A DNA stretch of 5,665 bases from an uncultured Lachnospiraceae bacterium (GTDB taxonomy: Bacteria > Bacillota > Clostridia > Lachnospirales > Lachnospiraceae). The notes below the pieces were generated by a model that was given only the letters and a program-made list of their open reading frames with translations, was not told where the DNA came from and did not search any database. A program made the translations under genes and the position numbers. This document shows positions 1 through 5,353 of the stretch, in pieces (position 1 is the first letter of the stretch; every line of letters begins with the position of its first letter). Location: the NCBI GenBank assembly GCA_902796375.1, contig CADBOW010000142.1, positions 1-5,665 on the forward strand. Reading direction: 5' to 3'.

Positions 1-1116
1 CTTGGAGAAGTAACCTCCCATCAGTTTCTGTGCGAATTCCTCCGCCAATGTGAAGTATCCTTCTTCCGTACGCTGCCGGATCCGAAGATCCCACAGATTG
101 TTATCGACGATATAGGTGTAATACAGGTCCGACCCCACATAGAAGGAATCATGGGGCTCCAGTACATCACTAATCTCCGGCTCCTTATTTCGGATGATGG
201 CCCTGGCCAGCAGCATACCACAGGATTTTCCGCCGATCATACCGGTTCCGATCATATGATCTCGAACCGCAAAATAATCCTCCGGTGTAAAATGCTTCTT
301 TACCATTTCCCGCATCTTCGTATCACGGGTCATCATGATATTACACATCCGGCTGCATCGATCCGTAATATCCGCCCCGCTCTCATGCATGATCTTCGTA
401 TAATGGAAAAACCGGTCCCAGGAATCGATATACTGCTCTTCTGCAGAACGCTGGGCCTGTCCCAGGGTCTGGTAGAACCGACTGGACTGAACTCCGTCCA
501 GGATGGGGCGAAACGTGCCGCTCTCCTTCTCATAAATATGCGGCAGGAACATGGTGTCCGAATTCCGGTTCCAGACCTTCTCCGGCCGGACATAGACATG
601 CCTTCGGTCAGAATAAACATCGAGAAACAGCTGTGTCGTATCCAGGATCTTATTGATCGCCTGAACCGAATGCTTGCCACGGATGATCGGAAAGAAGGCA
701 ACCGTGTCCAGGATGAAAAGAAACGGACAGGTAACACGGAAGAAATTTCCCATCATCAGATCCGTGGCCCAGGCCGTCTGAAGTTCTGACAGACAGTCAA
801 ATACATAGAATGCATCCAGCCCTTCCCGTTCGATCACATTATGGATCTCCACTGTAAAATCCTCAAACCGGTGCGTCAGGGGGACATTAACCTGCTTCAC
901 CTCCGGACATTCCGCCACCAAAGGCTCATGGCTGGCAAACCGGAAATAAATGATGTTCCTTCTATCCACCTTCGCCTGTTCCACATAAGGTTCCATGAAC
1001 AATCGAAACTCGGACAGATCCGATACTCTCCATACCACATTATCTCCGAGACGGATGTGATCCAGAGCCTCATCCATTTCTGGTATTCCGCTTTTTACTT
1101 TGTCAAATGCTGCCAT
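1..1116 (-). CDS. PEP/pyruvate-binding domain protein (PPDK/PEP synthase superfamily), N-terminal part, truncated by window edge
   Basis: The minus-strand frame is open from the ATG at 1116 to base 1, 372 codons with no stop, so the gene continues beyond the left edge. Residues 8-180 resemble a RecA/KaiC-type domain: SGIPEMDEAL, GDNVVW, NIIYFRFA and a Walker B-like YVFDCLSEL near 104-112. The P-loop position carries VSDLSEFR instead of GxxxxGKT, so ATP binding there is probably lost. From about residue 290, GTGMIGGKSCGMLLARAI matches the start of the ATP-grasp domain of pyruvate phosphate dikinase and PEP synthase (the GGK motif is residues 295-297). In that family the domain phosphorylates an enzyme histidine and ultimately interconverts pyruvate and PEP, in the cytoplasm. 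The phosphohistidine and PEP-binding domains are not visible, so full enzyme activity is not shown. The start is supported by GGGAGG eight bases upstream (1125-1130) and by homology beginning about eight residues in. It lies alone behind its own promoter and a long leader. Confidence 0.85.
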   Translation of the reverse strand, partial: MAAFDKVKSGIPEMDEALDHIRLGDNVVWRVSDLSEFRLFMEPYVEQAKVDRRNIIYFRFASHEPLVAECPEVKQVNVPLTHRFEDFTVEIHNVIEREGLDAFYVFDCLSELQTAWATDLMMGNFFRVTCPFLFILDTVAFFPIIRGKHSVQAINKILDTTQLFLDVYSDRRHVYVRPEKVWNRNSDTMFLPHIYEKESGTFRPILDGVQSSRFYQTLGQAQRSAEEQYIDSWDRFFHYTKIMHESGADITDRCSRMCNIMMTRDTKMREMVKKHFTPEDYFAVRDHMIGTGMIGGKSCGMLLARAIIRNKEPEISDVLEPHDSFYVGSDLYYTYIVDNNLWDLRIRQRTEEGYFTLAEEFAQKLMGGYFSK

Positions 1117-1124
1117 ACCCCTTT

Positions 1125-1130
1125 CCTCCC
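1125..1130 (-). promoter_or_regulatory. Ribosome binding site deciding the start of the PEP-binding protein
   Basis: On the minus strand GGGAGG ends eight bases before the ATG at 1116, within a purine-rich run. This favours 1116 over the in-frame ATG at 1326, which has only a weak GGGG directly in front of it and sits inside a hairpin. Confidence 0.7.
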
Positions 1131-1313
1131 TCCTGTATGAGCCATGCCGGGATCTCGCAGGCCTGCCTGCGAAAGCCTTTCCTCCCGGCTGAGCATGTGC
1201 CATGGCACTCTCTCCGGATACTCCGTAGTCGCACCTTCCGGCCTGGTCGATTCGGTGCGTAACGCTGCACACCTTGATGCAGTGCCCGTCGATGTCGCGG
1301 TAATGAACGCGAA

Positions 1314-1347
1314 AAGGGCGCTCCATCCCCAGAGATGAAACGCCCTT
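1314..1347 (-). repeat. 14-bp stem-loop at the 5' end of the leader (or terminator of the upstream gene)
   Basis: On the minus strand AAGGGCG-TTT-CATC pairs with GATG-GAG-CGCCCTT around a TCTGGG loop, with two G-U pairs. It is followed by TT then CGCG. The position about 100 bases after the stop of the GNAT-nitroreductase gene would suit a rho-independent terminator, but the U-tract is short. It also lies just downstream of the promoter at 1365-1393, so it is more probably the first helix of the next gene's leader. Confidence 0.5.
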
Positions 1348-1364
1348 GCTTCCTGTATAAATTT

Positions 1365-1393
1365 ATCTTAGCATCCGATGGACGGGATTTCAA
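1365..1393 (-). promoter_or_regulatory. Sigma-A type promoter for the PEP-binding protein gene
   Basis: On the minus strand a -35 box TTGAAA (1388-1393, five of six to consensus) is followed by a 17-base spacer and a -10 box TAAGAT (1365-1370, four of six). Transcription would start near 1358. The remaining 1394-1444, up to the end of the upstream gene, shows no clear terminator or gene. Confidence 0.55.
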
Positions 1394-1444
1394 TGATTTT
1401 TTCTTATCGTTCCACCCATTTGAATCTGAAATCTGCGCACCGCA

Positions 1445-2422
1445 TCATGACCAGCTGTTGAAGTGCACTCTCTCGGAGAAGGGCTTTTTGCCCGGTGCAC
1501 GGACTTCATCTGCCGCCTTTCCCACAGGAAGGATGCAAACCACATCACGGCCTTCAGGTACATTCAGGACAGAAGCGATCCTGTCGCAGATTCTGTCATC
1601 ATCCGTAATATGGCCTTCGTACCAGCAGCTCTGGTACCCGAGCTCGACGATGGCAAGCAGCATATTCTCGATGGCTGCAGAATAATCCTGAACGGCATAG
1701 CATCTGTCCCTGTAGGCGTTGATCCTTTCTGTCAGGACAACGATCATGGCGGGTGCTGACTCCGCGATGGGAGGATCGATCTTAGCCCTGAGCCGGGCAA
1801 GGATCTCCGGATCATTGACGATGATCACGTCCGTAGTCTGTTTATTACATCCCGATGGTGCAGCTAACCCTGCTTTCGCTATGGTGATCAGATCCTCTTC
1901 CGGTACATTTTCCTGCAGGAATGTCCCCCGGTAGCTGTGACGTATCGCAATGGTATTAACCGCGTTCTTCAACGACATCACGTAGATCTGACAGGGATTT
2001 GCTTCATCCCAGTAATCAGGTAATACTTCAAGTTCTTTGAATCCGAGGCTCTTATAGAATTCATTGGTGATGTCATAGTCCTCATATACGCCCGAACGGA
2101 CCGTTTTAACCTGAATGAATTCATATCCTTTCCGGGCCGCATAATCTCTGGCGGCCTCAAAAAGCTTCCTTCCGATCCCCTTCCTGTGGCACATCTTACT
2201 GACTCCCATTACGGCGAGTTCCATAGTCTCCTTCCCTGTCTCTTTCAGGCAAAGAAAGCCTTCGATCGCACCCTCATCTACAGAAGCCCAGAAGGGCATG
2301 TCTGCAGAATCTGCAATATACTGCTCCCTGCTCTCTTCCACTTCAAACCAATCCTTCAGTCCTTCCAGGATCTCTCTGGCGATCCTTCTTCTTTCATCAG
2401 CAGCTTTTATAAATCTGATCAT
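1445..2422 (-). CDS. Fusion protein: GNAT N-acetyltransferase domain plus nitroreductase domain
   Basis: This 325-residue protein has two whole domains. Residues 1-150 are a GNAT acetyltransferase: the acetyl-CoA loop is HRKGIGRKL (79-87, His at the usual Arg/Gln position), followed by NEFYKSLGF (120-128) and the closing strand YWDEANPCQIYVMSL (137-151). Residues 155-320 are a nitroreductase: RHSYR (161-165) fits the FMN-phosphate-binding R-x-S-x-R, AAPSGCNKQ (187-195) the conserved APSxxNxQ loop, then QDYSAAIENMLLA (245-257) and CILPVGKA (296-303). The family reduces nitro compounds, quinones or enones with NAD(P)H and FMN, usually as a dimer in the cytoplasm. GNAT enzymes move acetyl from acetyl-CoA to an amine. 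The substrates of both halves are unknown. AAGGAG lies eight bases before the ATG. The gene diverges from the protease gene and appears monocistronic. At about 165 residues, the nitroreductase half is near the short end of its family. Confidence 0.88.
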   Translation of the reverse strand: MIRFIKAADERRRIAREILEGLKDWFEVEESREQYIADSADMPFWASVDEGAIEGFLCLKETGKETMELAVMGVSKMCHRKGIGRKLFEAARDYAARKGYEFIQVKTVRSGVYEDYDITNEFYKSLGFKELEVLPDYWDEANPCQIYVMSLKNAVNTIAIRHSYRGTFLQENVPEEDLITIAKAGLAAPSGCNKQTTDVIIVNDPEILARLRAKIDPPIAESAPAMIVVLTERINAYRDRCYAVQDYSAAIENMLLAIVELGYQSCWYEGHITDDDRICDRIASVLNVPEGRDVVCILPVGKAADEVRAPGKKPFSERVHFNSWS

Positions 2423-2458
2423 ATATGTATCTCCTTCCGTCTTCTCTTGACGTGAGAA

Positions 2459-2464
2459 ATTATA
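2459..2464 (-). promoter_or_regulatory. Extended -10 promoter for the GNAT-nitroreductase gene
   Basis: The minus strand reads TGGTATAAT, a perfect -10 TATAAT preceded by the TGn extension. No good -35 box lies at the right distance (TATTCT at 17 bases), which extended -10 promoters tolerate. The predicted start is about 30 bases before the ATG at 2422. Confidence 0.6.
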
Positions 2465-2486
2465 CCATGGAGCGATGAATAAGAAT

Positions 2487-2525
2487 ACCCTTCTGTTTTT
2501 TTAGAAAATGGATGAGAAACAGGGT
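2487..2525. repeat. Imperfect inverted repeat between the divergent promoters
   Basis: The left arm ACCCT-(TC)-TGTTT (2487-2498) pairs with the right arm AAACAGGGT (2517-2525), nine matched positions with a two-base bulge. Each arm touches the -35 region of one of the two divergent promoters. That position would suit an operator, but no regulator gene is visible in the window. Confidence 0.3.
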
Positions 2526-2543
2526 GTGTTTTCCGCGAAAAAT

Positions 2544-2552
2544 TGTTATAAT
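2544..2552 (+). promoter_or_regulatory. Extended -10 promoter for the C1 protease gene
   Basis: TGTTATAAT is a perfect -10 box (2547-2552) with the TGn extension. The -35 region near 2524-2529 (GTGTGT) is far from consensus. The transcript would begin near 2559, giving a leader of about 145 nt, long for a simple ribosome binding site. Confidence 0.55.
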
Positions 2553-2558
2553 TTCATT

Positions 2559-2703
2559 GAGATCGTACATTGCCTCGAGCAATGAACCGGATAGGCATAC
2601 TCGCCTATCCATCTGGCGAATGCCACGGGGTATTTGACCGTGTTTTATCGGGTTCCGTGATGAGATTTCATGCATCAGGAACTCCTGATCAGAGGAGGTT
2701 CAT
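2559..2703 (+). promoter_or_regulatory. Structured 5' leader of the C1 protease gene
   Basis: Hairpins lie one after another: CATTGC/GCAATG (2568-2573 with 2579-2584, loop CTCGA); GGATAGGC/GCCTATCC (2589-2596 with 2603-2610, loop ATACTC); and CACGG/CCGTG (2624-2628 with 2638-2642) followed by TTTT, which is weakly terminator-like. A final switchable element at 2674-2701 carries the ribosome binding site. No coding frame is convincing here. I do not recognise the riboswitch class, if it is one. Confidence 0.5.
2674..2701 (+). promoter_or_regulatory. Ribosome binding site in two mutually exclusive hairpins
   Basis: The site AGGAGG (2693-2698) lies five bases before the ATG at 2704. Fold A pairs ATCAGG (2674-2679) with CCTGAT (2684-2689) and leaves AGGAGG free. 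Fold B pairs GAACTCCT (2679-2686) with AGGA and GTTC (2693-2696, 2698-2701, one bulged G) around the loop GATCAG and buries the whole site. The two folds share bases 2679-2689, so they cannot coexist. This suggests translational control, but only by inspection of base pairing. Confidence 0.45.
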
Positions 2704-4059
2704 ATGAAACGAAAATTCAGAAGAAGATTCTATGCTCTTCCGGTGATTGCCGGTATGGTTCTTGCCATGATCAGCATGAATATGGGGGCTGTTTCAGCGG
2801 AGGAAAAAGGATCGGATCCGGAGGAATATGTGGGTGGATTCCTTCCTGTAGATAAGGAGCTGTATGTAGTTCCGGAATCACGTAAGTCCGCTCCGAAGCT
2901 GAGAGCCGGCAAGACTTATCCGGAAAGGTATCGTTCGGATGAGGAGCCCTGGGCAGAAAGCGTCAGGATCAAGGATCAGAAAACCAGCTCTCTATGCTGG
3001 TCATTCGCCACTACCTCGGCCTGTGAGTATTCATACGCTAAGGAACTGTATGATGCCACAGGGGAGATTGCAACGGTAGAGGAGCTTTCACCGGGTCACC
3101 TGGCCCAGTTCTTCTACAACCGGGTTGTGGATCCTCTGGGAAATACGGCAGGAGACATTAATTCCCTGGATTCACAGTATCATTGGGTCACCTCCGGAGG
3201 TAATCCGCTTTATGGTATGCAGCATATGGCAGGCTGGTCCGGGATGGCATCGGAGGAGAAGGCTCCCATCGGGAAAATACTGGATCATATCAAAAACCAA
3301 GCATGGGACGGGTCGATCCCGCCTTACTCTGCTGACCTGGCGTATGATGATGTTCTTGTATTACAGGAAAGCAAGCTTCTCTTCGAGCCGGACAAGGATA
3401 CCATGAAGGATCTGGTGCTTCAGTATGGGGCGATCACTTTCGCTATACATTATGAATCCACATTCATGAATATGGACGAGATCAACCCGAAGACAGGGAA
3501 ACCCTACATCAGCGGACGGTCCTTCTATAATACCAGCGACAGCCCCATGTTTAATCACGCAGTAACTGTGATCGGCTGGGATGATGCTTATCCGAAGGAG
3601 AACTTCCGGCGGGAGGTTCCCGGGGACGAGGAAGGAGACCCTGCGAAGGTGTTGGAACCGGAGCATGACGGTGCATGGATCATTCAGAACAGCTGGGGAA
3701 CGGATGCAAATGAAGACGGAATCTTCTATCTCTCTTATGAGAGCGCCGAGCTGAAGAACGACAATTACATCATTGCATTTGACATGCAGCCGACGGATAC
3801 CTATCAGTACAACTTCTATTACGACGGAACTGCAGGATGTGCAGACAGCTCGGACCGGGATGATGACGGCTGTCTTCTCGAATACTATACTGCGCCGGGA
3901 ACCAGTGCTGCGAATATATTCACAAATACCACCGGACTTCCCATTGAGATTGACGCCGTAGGATATACCACATTTAATCTTGGGCTGACTTATTATGATA
4001 TATCTGTCTATACGAATCTTACGGATCCGATGGATCCGGAGAGCGGAACCTGCGCGTAA
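2704..4059 (+). CDS. Truncated product: secreted papain-family (C1) cysteine protease with partial lectin-like domain
   Basis: This 451-residue ORF begins with a basic signal peptide (KRKFRRRF, a hydrophobic core, then AVSA|EE, cleavage after about residue 32). The catalytic domain spans about 72-350: the oxyanion Gln92 in KDQ, nucleophile Cys98 in SLCWSFA, His285 in FNHAVTVIGWDD and Asn329 in WIIQNSWGTD are all present, so protease activity seems intact. The glycine-rich segment normally before the cysteine is replaced by KTSSL. Residues 367-451 begin the lectin-like domain found in secreted clostridial C1 proteases (YNFYYDGTA, AANIFTN, IDAVGYTT, YDISVYTNL), with an acidic DSSDRDDDG segment between two cysteines (379, 390). 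The product would be exported but would lack the rest of the lectin domain and all wall-binding repeats. The substrate is unknown. It diverges from the GNAT-nitroreductase gene. Confidence 0.82.
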   Translation: MKRKFRRRFYALPVIAGMVLAMISMNMGAVSAEEKGSDPEEYVGGFLPVDKELYVVPESRKSAPKLRAGKTYPERYRSDEEPWAESVRIKDQKTSSLCWSFATTSACEYSYAKELYDATGEIATVEELSPGHLAQFFYNRVVDPLGNTAGDINSLDSQYHWVTSGGNPLYGMQHMAGWSGMASEEKAPIGKILDHIKNQAWDGSIPPYSADLAYDDVLVLQESKLLFEPDKDTMKDLVLQYGAITFAIHYESTFMNMDEINPKTGKPYISGRSFYNTSDSPMFNHAVTVIGWDDAYPKENFRREVPGDEEGDPAKVLEPEHDGAWIIQNSWGTDANEDGIFYLSYESAELKNDNYIIAFDMQPTDTYQYNFYYDGTAGCADSSDRDDDGCLLEYYTAPGTSAANIFTNTTGLPIEIDAVGYTTFNLGLTYYDISVYTNLTDPMDPESGTCA

Positions 4060-4725
4060 ACCACCCGCAGCTCTTCCACCCTTCCGGGCTGTAAAACGGC
4101 GGAGTTGAGCAATCCGGTAGTAGTTGCTCCGGGTAAGAGCTATTCCGTAGTCTTCAAGTTCCCGGATTCTGTGGCATTTGGAACGGAAACCTTCCGTAGT
4201 GGGAGTATTATCTTCCAGCCTTCGATCTCAGAAGGACAGAGCTTCTTCCGTCAGGCGTCCTCCAAAAACTGGAAGGACATGGCAGATTATAAAGCATGTT
4301 TCCGGATCAAGGCATTTGCCAATGATTATGACGATACGACAGCACCCGAGATCCTTGCGGATTCCCTGAAGCCTGCCCCCGGCTCCACAGGACAGTTAGT
4401 GGCTGGAGATAGTTTTGTTTTTTCACTTCAGGTAAAGGATGATCTGGCCGTTGACCGGGTAACAGTTGTATTCGAGGCGGAATCCTCAAAGAAGAACCTT
4501 GAGGTAAGTCTTTCCAGGTCAGATGAAATTAAGGATCAATGGGACGGGAAGCTTGAGATCACGGAATCCACTGAGACAGGTGCCTGGAATGTAAAAGAAA
4601 TTCGGGCTGCGGATATCACAGGAAATGAAGCAGTTCTATACAACAGCAAGGTATCTGAACAGACGCCGTCAACGGATCTGTCCGCAGTCAGTCTCAATGT
4701 GATCGATCCGGGAGCTGCAATCCAG

Positions 4726-5340
4726 GCCGGCTGGCAGAAGGCAGCGGATGGCAAGTGGTATTACTGCAATGCGGACGGAACACTGTCCACAGGCTGGTTC
4801 AGGGATAATTCGCAGTGGTACTATCTGGACAATACCACCGGTGCCATGAAGACCGGTTGGATACATGATCAGGGTCACTGGTACTATCTCAGGCCAAACG
4901 GTGCCATGGCAACGGGCTGGAGGAAGATCAAAACGACCTGGTACTATTTCAAACCGGATGGAGCCATGACTACGGGTTGGAGGAAGATCAGAAATGTCTG
5001 GTACTTTTTCAAACCGAATGGGGCCATGACTACAGGCTGGAGAAGGATCAGAACGGTCTGGTACTATTTCAGGGCAGACGGTTCCATGGCCTCGCAGGAA
5101 TGGATCCATGGTTACCGTCTGGACAGTGACGGCTGCTGGACCTACGAACCGACGGCAAAATGGAGAAAGAATAGAATTGGCTGGTGGTATGAGGATACCT
5201 CCGGCTGGTATGCAAGGAGGCAGTGGCTGAAGATCGACGGAATCCTGTATTACTTCGATGCATCGGGTTACATGGTGACCGGAAAACAGGTGATCGACGG
5301 AAAGACCTGTATCTTCGGCGGTGACGGGGCGTTTATTAAA
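4726..5340 (+). repeat. Choline-binding-type wall-binding repeat region
   Basis: About nine units of 20-22 residues follow the pattern GW-(5-7)-WYY-x-x-x-x-G-x-M-x-T. Clear units start at 4729, 4792, 4855, 4915, 4975 and 5035; the last three or four (from 5095: QEWIHGYRLD, KWRKNRIGWWYED, WLKIDGILYYFD) are diverged. Such repeats bind choline on teichoic acids in pneumococci and glucan or wall polymers in other Firmicutes; the ligand here is not shown. Confidence 0.85.
4855..5094 (+). repeat. 60-bp tandem repeat array (4 units) within the wall-binding region
   Basis: Four exact 60-base units start at 4855, 4915, 4975 and 5035. The units at 4915 and 4975 are nearly the same at DNA level (shared GGAGGAAGATCA, TTTCAAACCG and GCCATGACTAC), and the third shares GATCAGAA and GTCTGGTACTATTTCA. 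Identity in DNA as well as protein suggests recent duplication or gene conversion. Confidence 0.85.
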
Positions 5341-5352
5341 TAATACGCCCCG
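5325..5352. terminator. Possible bidirectional terminator hairpin between converging genes
   Basis: CGGGGCGT (5325-5332) pairs with ACGCCCCG (5345-5352), eight base pairs around an AT-rich 12-base loop. It overlaps the last codons and the stop of the protease frame and ends just before the stop of the ABC transporter gene (5354-5356), with only ten bases between the two genes. No U-tract follows on either strand, so it is not a classical rho-independent terminator. Confidence 0.5.
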
Positions 5353-5353
5353 G

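Larger units (their letters stand above)
1117..1358 (-). promoter_or_regulatory. GC-rich structured 5' leader of the PEP-binding protein gene
   Basis: The stretch from the predicted transcription start to the start codon is about 240 nt and is clearly GC-rich, unlike the AT-rich flank at 1347-1444. Visible helices, given on plus coordinates, are: 1314-1327 with 1334-1347 (14 bp, two G-U pairs); 1230-1235 with 1254-1259 (CGCACC/GGTGCG, 6 bp); 1146-1152 with 1183-1189 (GCCGGGA/TCCCGGC, 7 bp); and, nested inside the last, 1156-1161 with 1166-1171 (CGCAGG/CCTGCG, 6 bp, four-base loop). I could not match it to the cobalamin, TPP, SAM, FMN, glycine, lysine, T-box, c-di-AMP or c-di-GMP consensus motifs that I know. 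It may be a regulatory RNA or an RNA-binding protein target. It may instead partly encode an N-terminal extension, because the gene 1 frame stays open back to an ATG at 1326. Confidence 0.45.
2704..5343 (+). pseudogene. Secreted C1-family cysteine protease with lectin-like domain and wall-binding repeats, interrupted by in-frame TAA
   Basis: One uninterrupted frame of 879 codons plus the stop is broken only by TAA at 4057-4059 (codon 452). The parts before and after share the same frame, and both belong to one recognisable architecture: signal peptide, papain-like protease, lectin-like domain split by the stop, an Ig-like stretch, then choline-binding-type repeats. The stop falls inside the lectin-like domain, between ESGT and the PVVVAPGKSYSVVF strand that closes it, so a normal gene end there is unlikely. 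Causes may be a nonsense mutation, a sequencing error or, less likely, readthrough. A new start at 4105 (TTG) has GGAG directly abutting it with no spacer and no signal peptide, so the second half is probably not made alone. Both parts are described separately below. Confidence 0.75.
4060..5343 (+). pseudogene. Cut-off 3' part: end of lectin-like domain, Ig-like stretch and wall-binding repeats
   Basis: This is the in-frame continuation after the TAA. The first 15 or so codons (TTRSSSTLPGCKTAEL) lead into SNPVVVAPGKSYSVVFKF, the last strands of the lectin-like domain. About 4315-4650 encodes DDTTAPEI, DSFVFSLQVKDD and an Ig-like pattern ending in RAADITGNE, typical of spacer domains in surface proteins. 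From 4726 to the stop at 5341-5343 come choline-binding-type repeats that would hold the protein on the cell wall. The frame is intact with no second stop or frameshift, so the interruption is either recent or not real. Without readthrough this part is probably untranslated. Confidence 0.75.

Noticed and set aside
151..789. Long open frame on the plus strand (212 codons) opposite gene 1
   Set aside because: It is antisense to a clearly homologous minus-strand gene, its translation has no recognisable motif, and it has no good ribosome binding site. It is a shadow of gene 1.
1195..1206. 12-base perfect palindrome GTGCCATGGCAC
   Set aside because: It is notable but short. It could be a protein site or chance within a GC-rich leader, and nothing else supports a function.
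1201..1260. Segment CCAGGCCGGAAGG in the gene 1 leader, recalling the SRP RNA tip
   Set aside because: The required GGAAGCAGCC sequence and the long flanking helix are absent.
1103..1393. 96-codon minus-strand frame across the gene 1 leader
   Set aside because: Arg-rich with no family resemblance. It overlaps the promoter and ends inside gene 1 in another frame.
2611..2630. CTGGCGAA followed by CCACGGGG, similar to the core of the pfl/ZTP riboswitch
   Set aside because: The flanking GUGAC segment, the linking helices and the closing pseudoknot strand that I expect for that class are not evident, and the gene is not a folate or purine gene. The short match is probably chance.
4669..5109. 146-codon minus-strand frame with repeats (HG-x-x-x-x-EIVP pattern)
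   Set aside because: It is the reverse complement of the 60-bp repeat array. Its repeats only mirror the wall-binding repeats.
4105..5343. Independent gene starting at TTG 4105
   Set aside because: There is no properly spaced ribosome binding site and no signal peptide, and it starts in the middle of a lectin-like domain in the same frame as the upstream ORF. It is better read as the severed 3' half.
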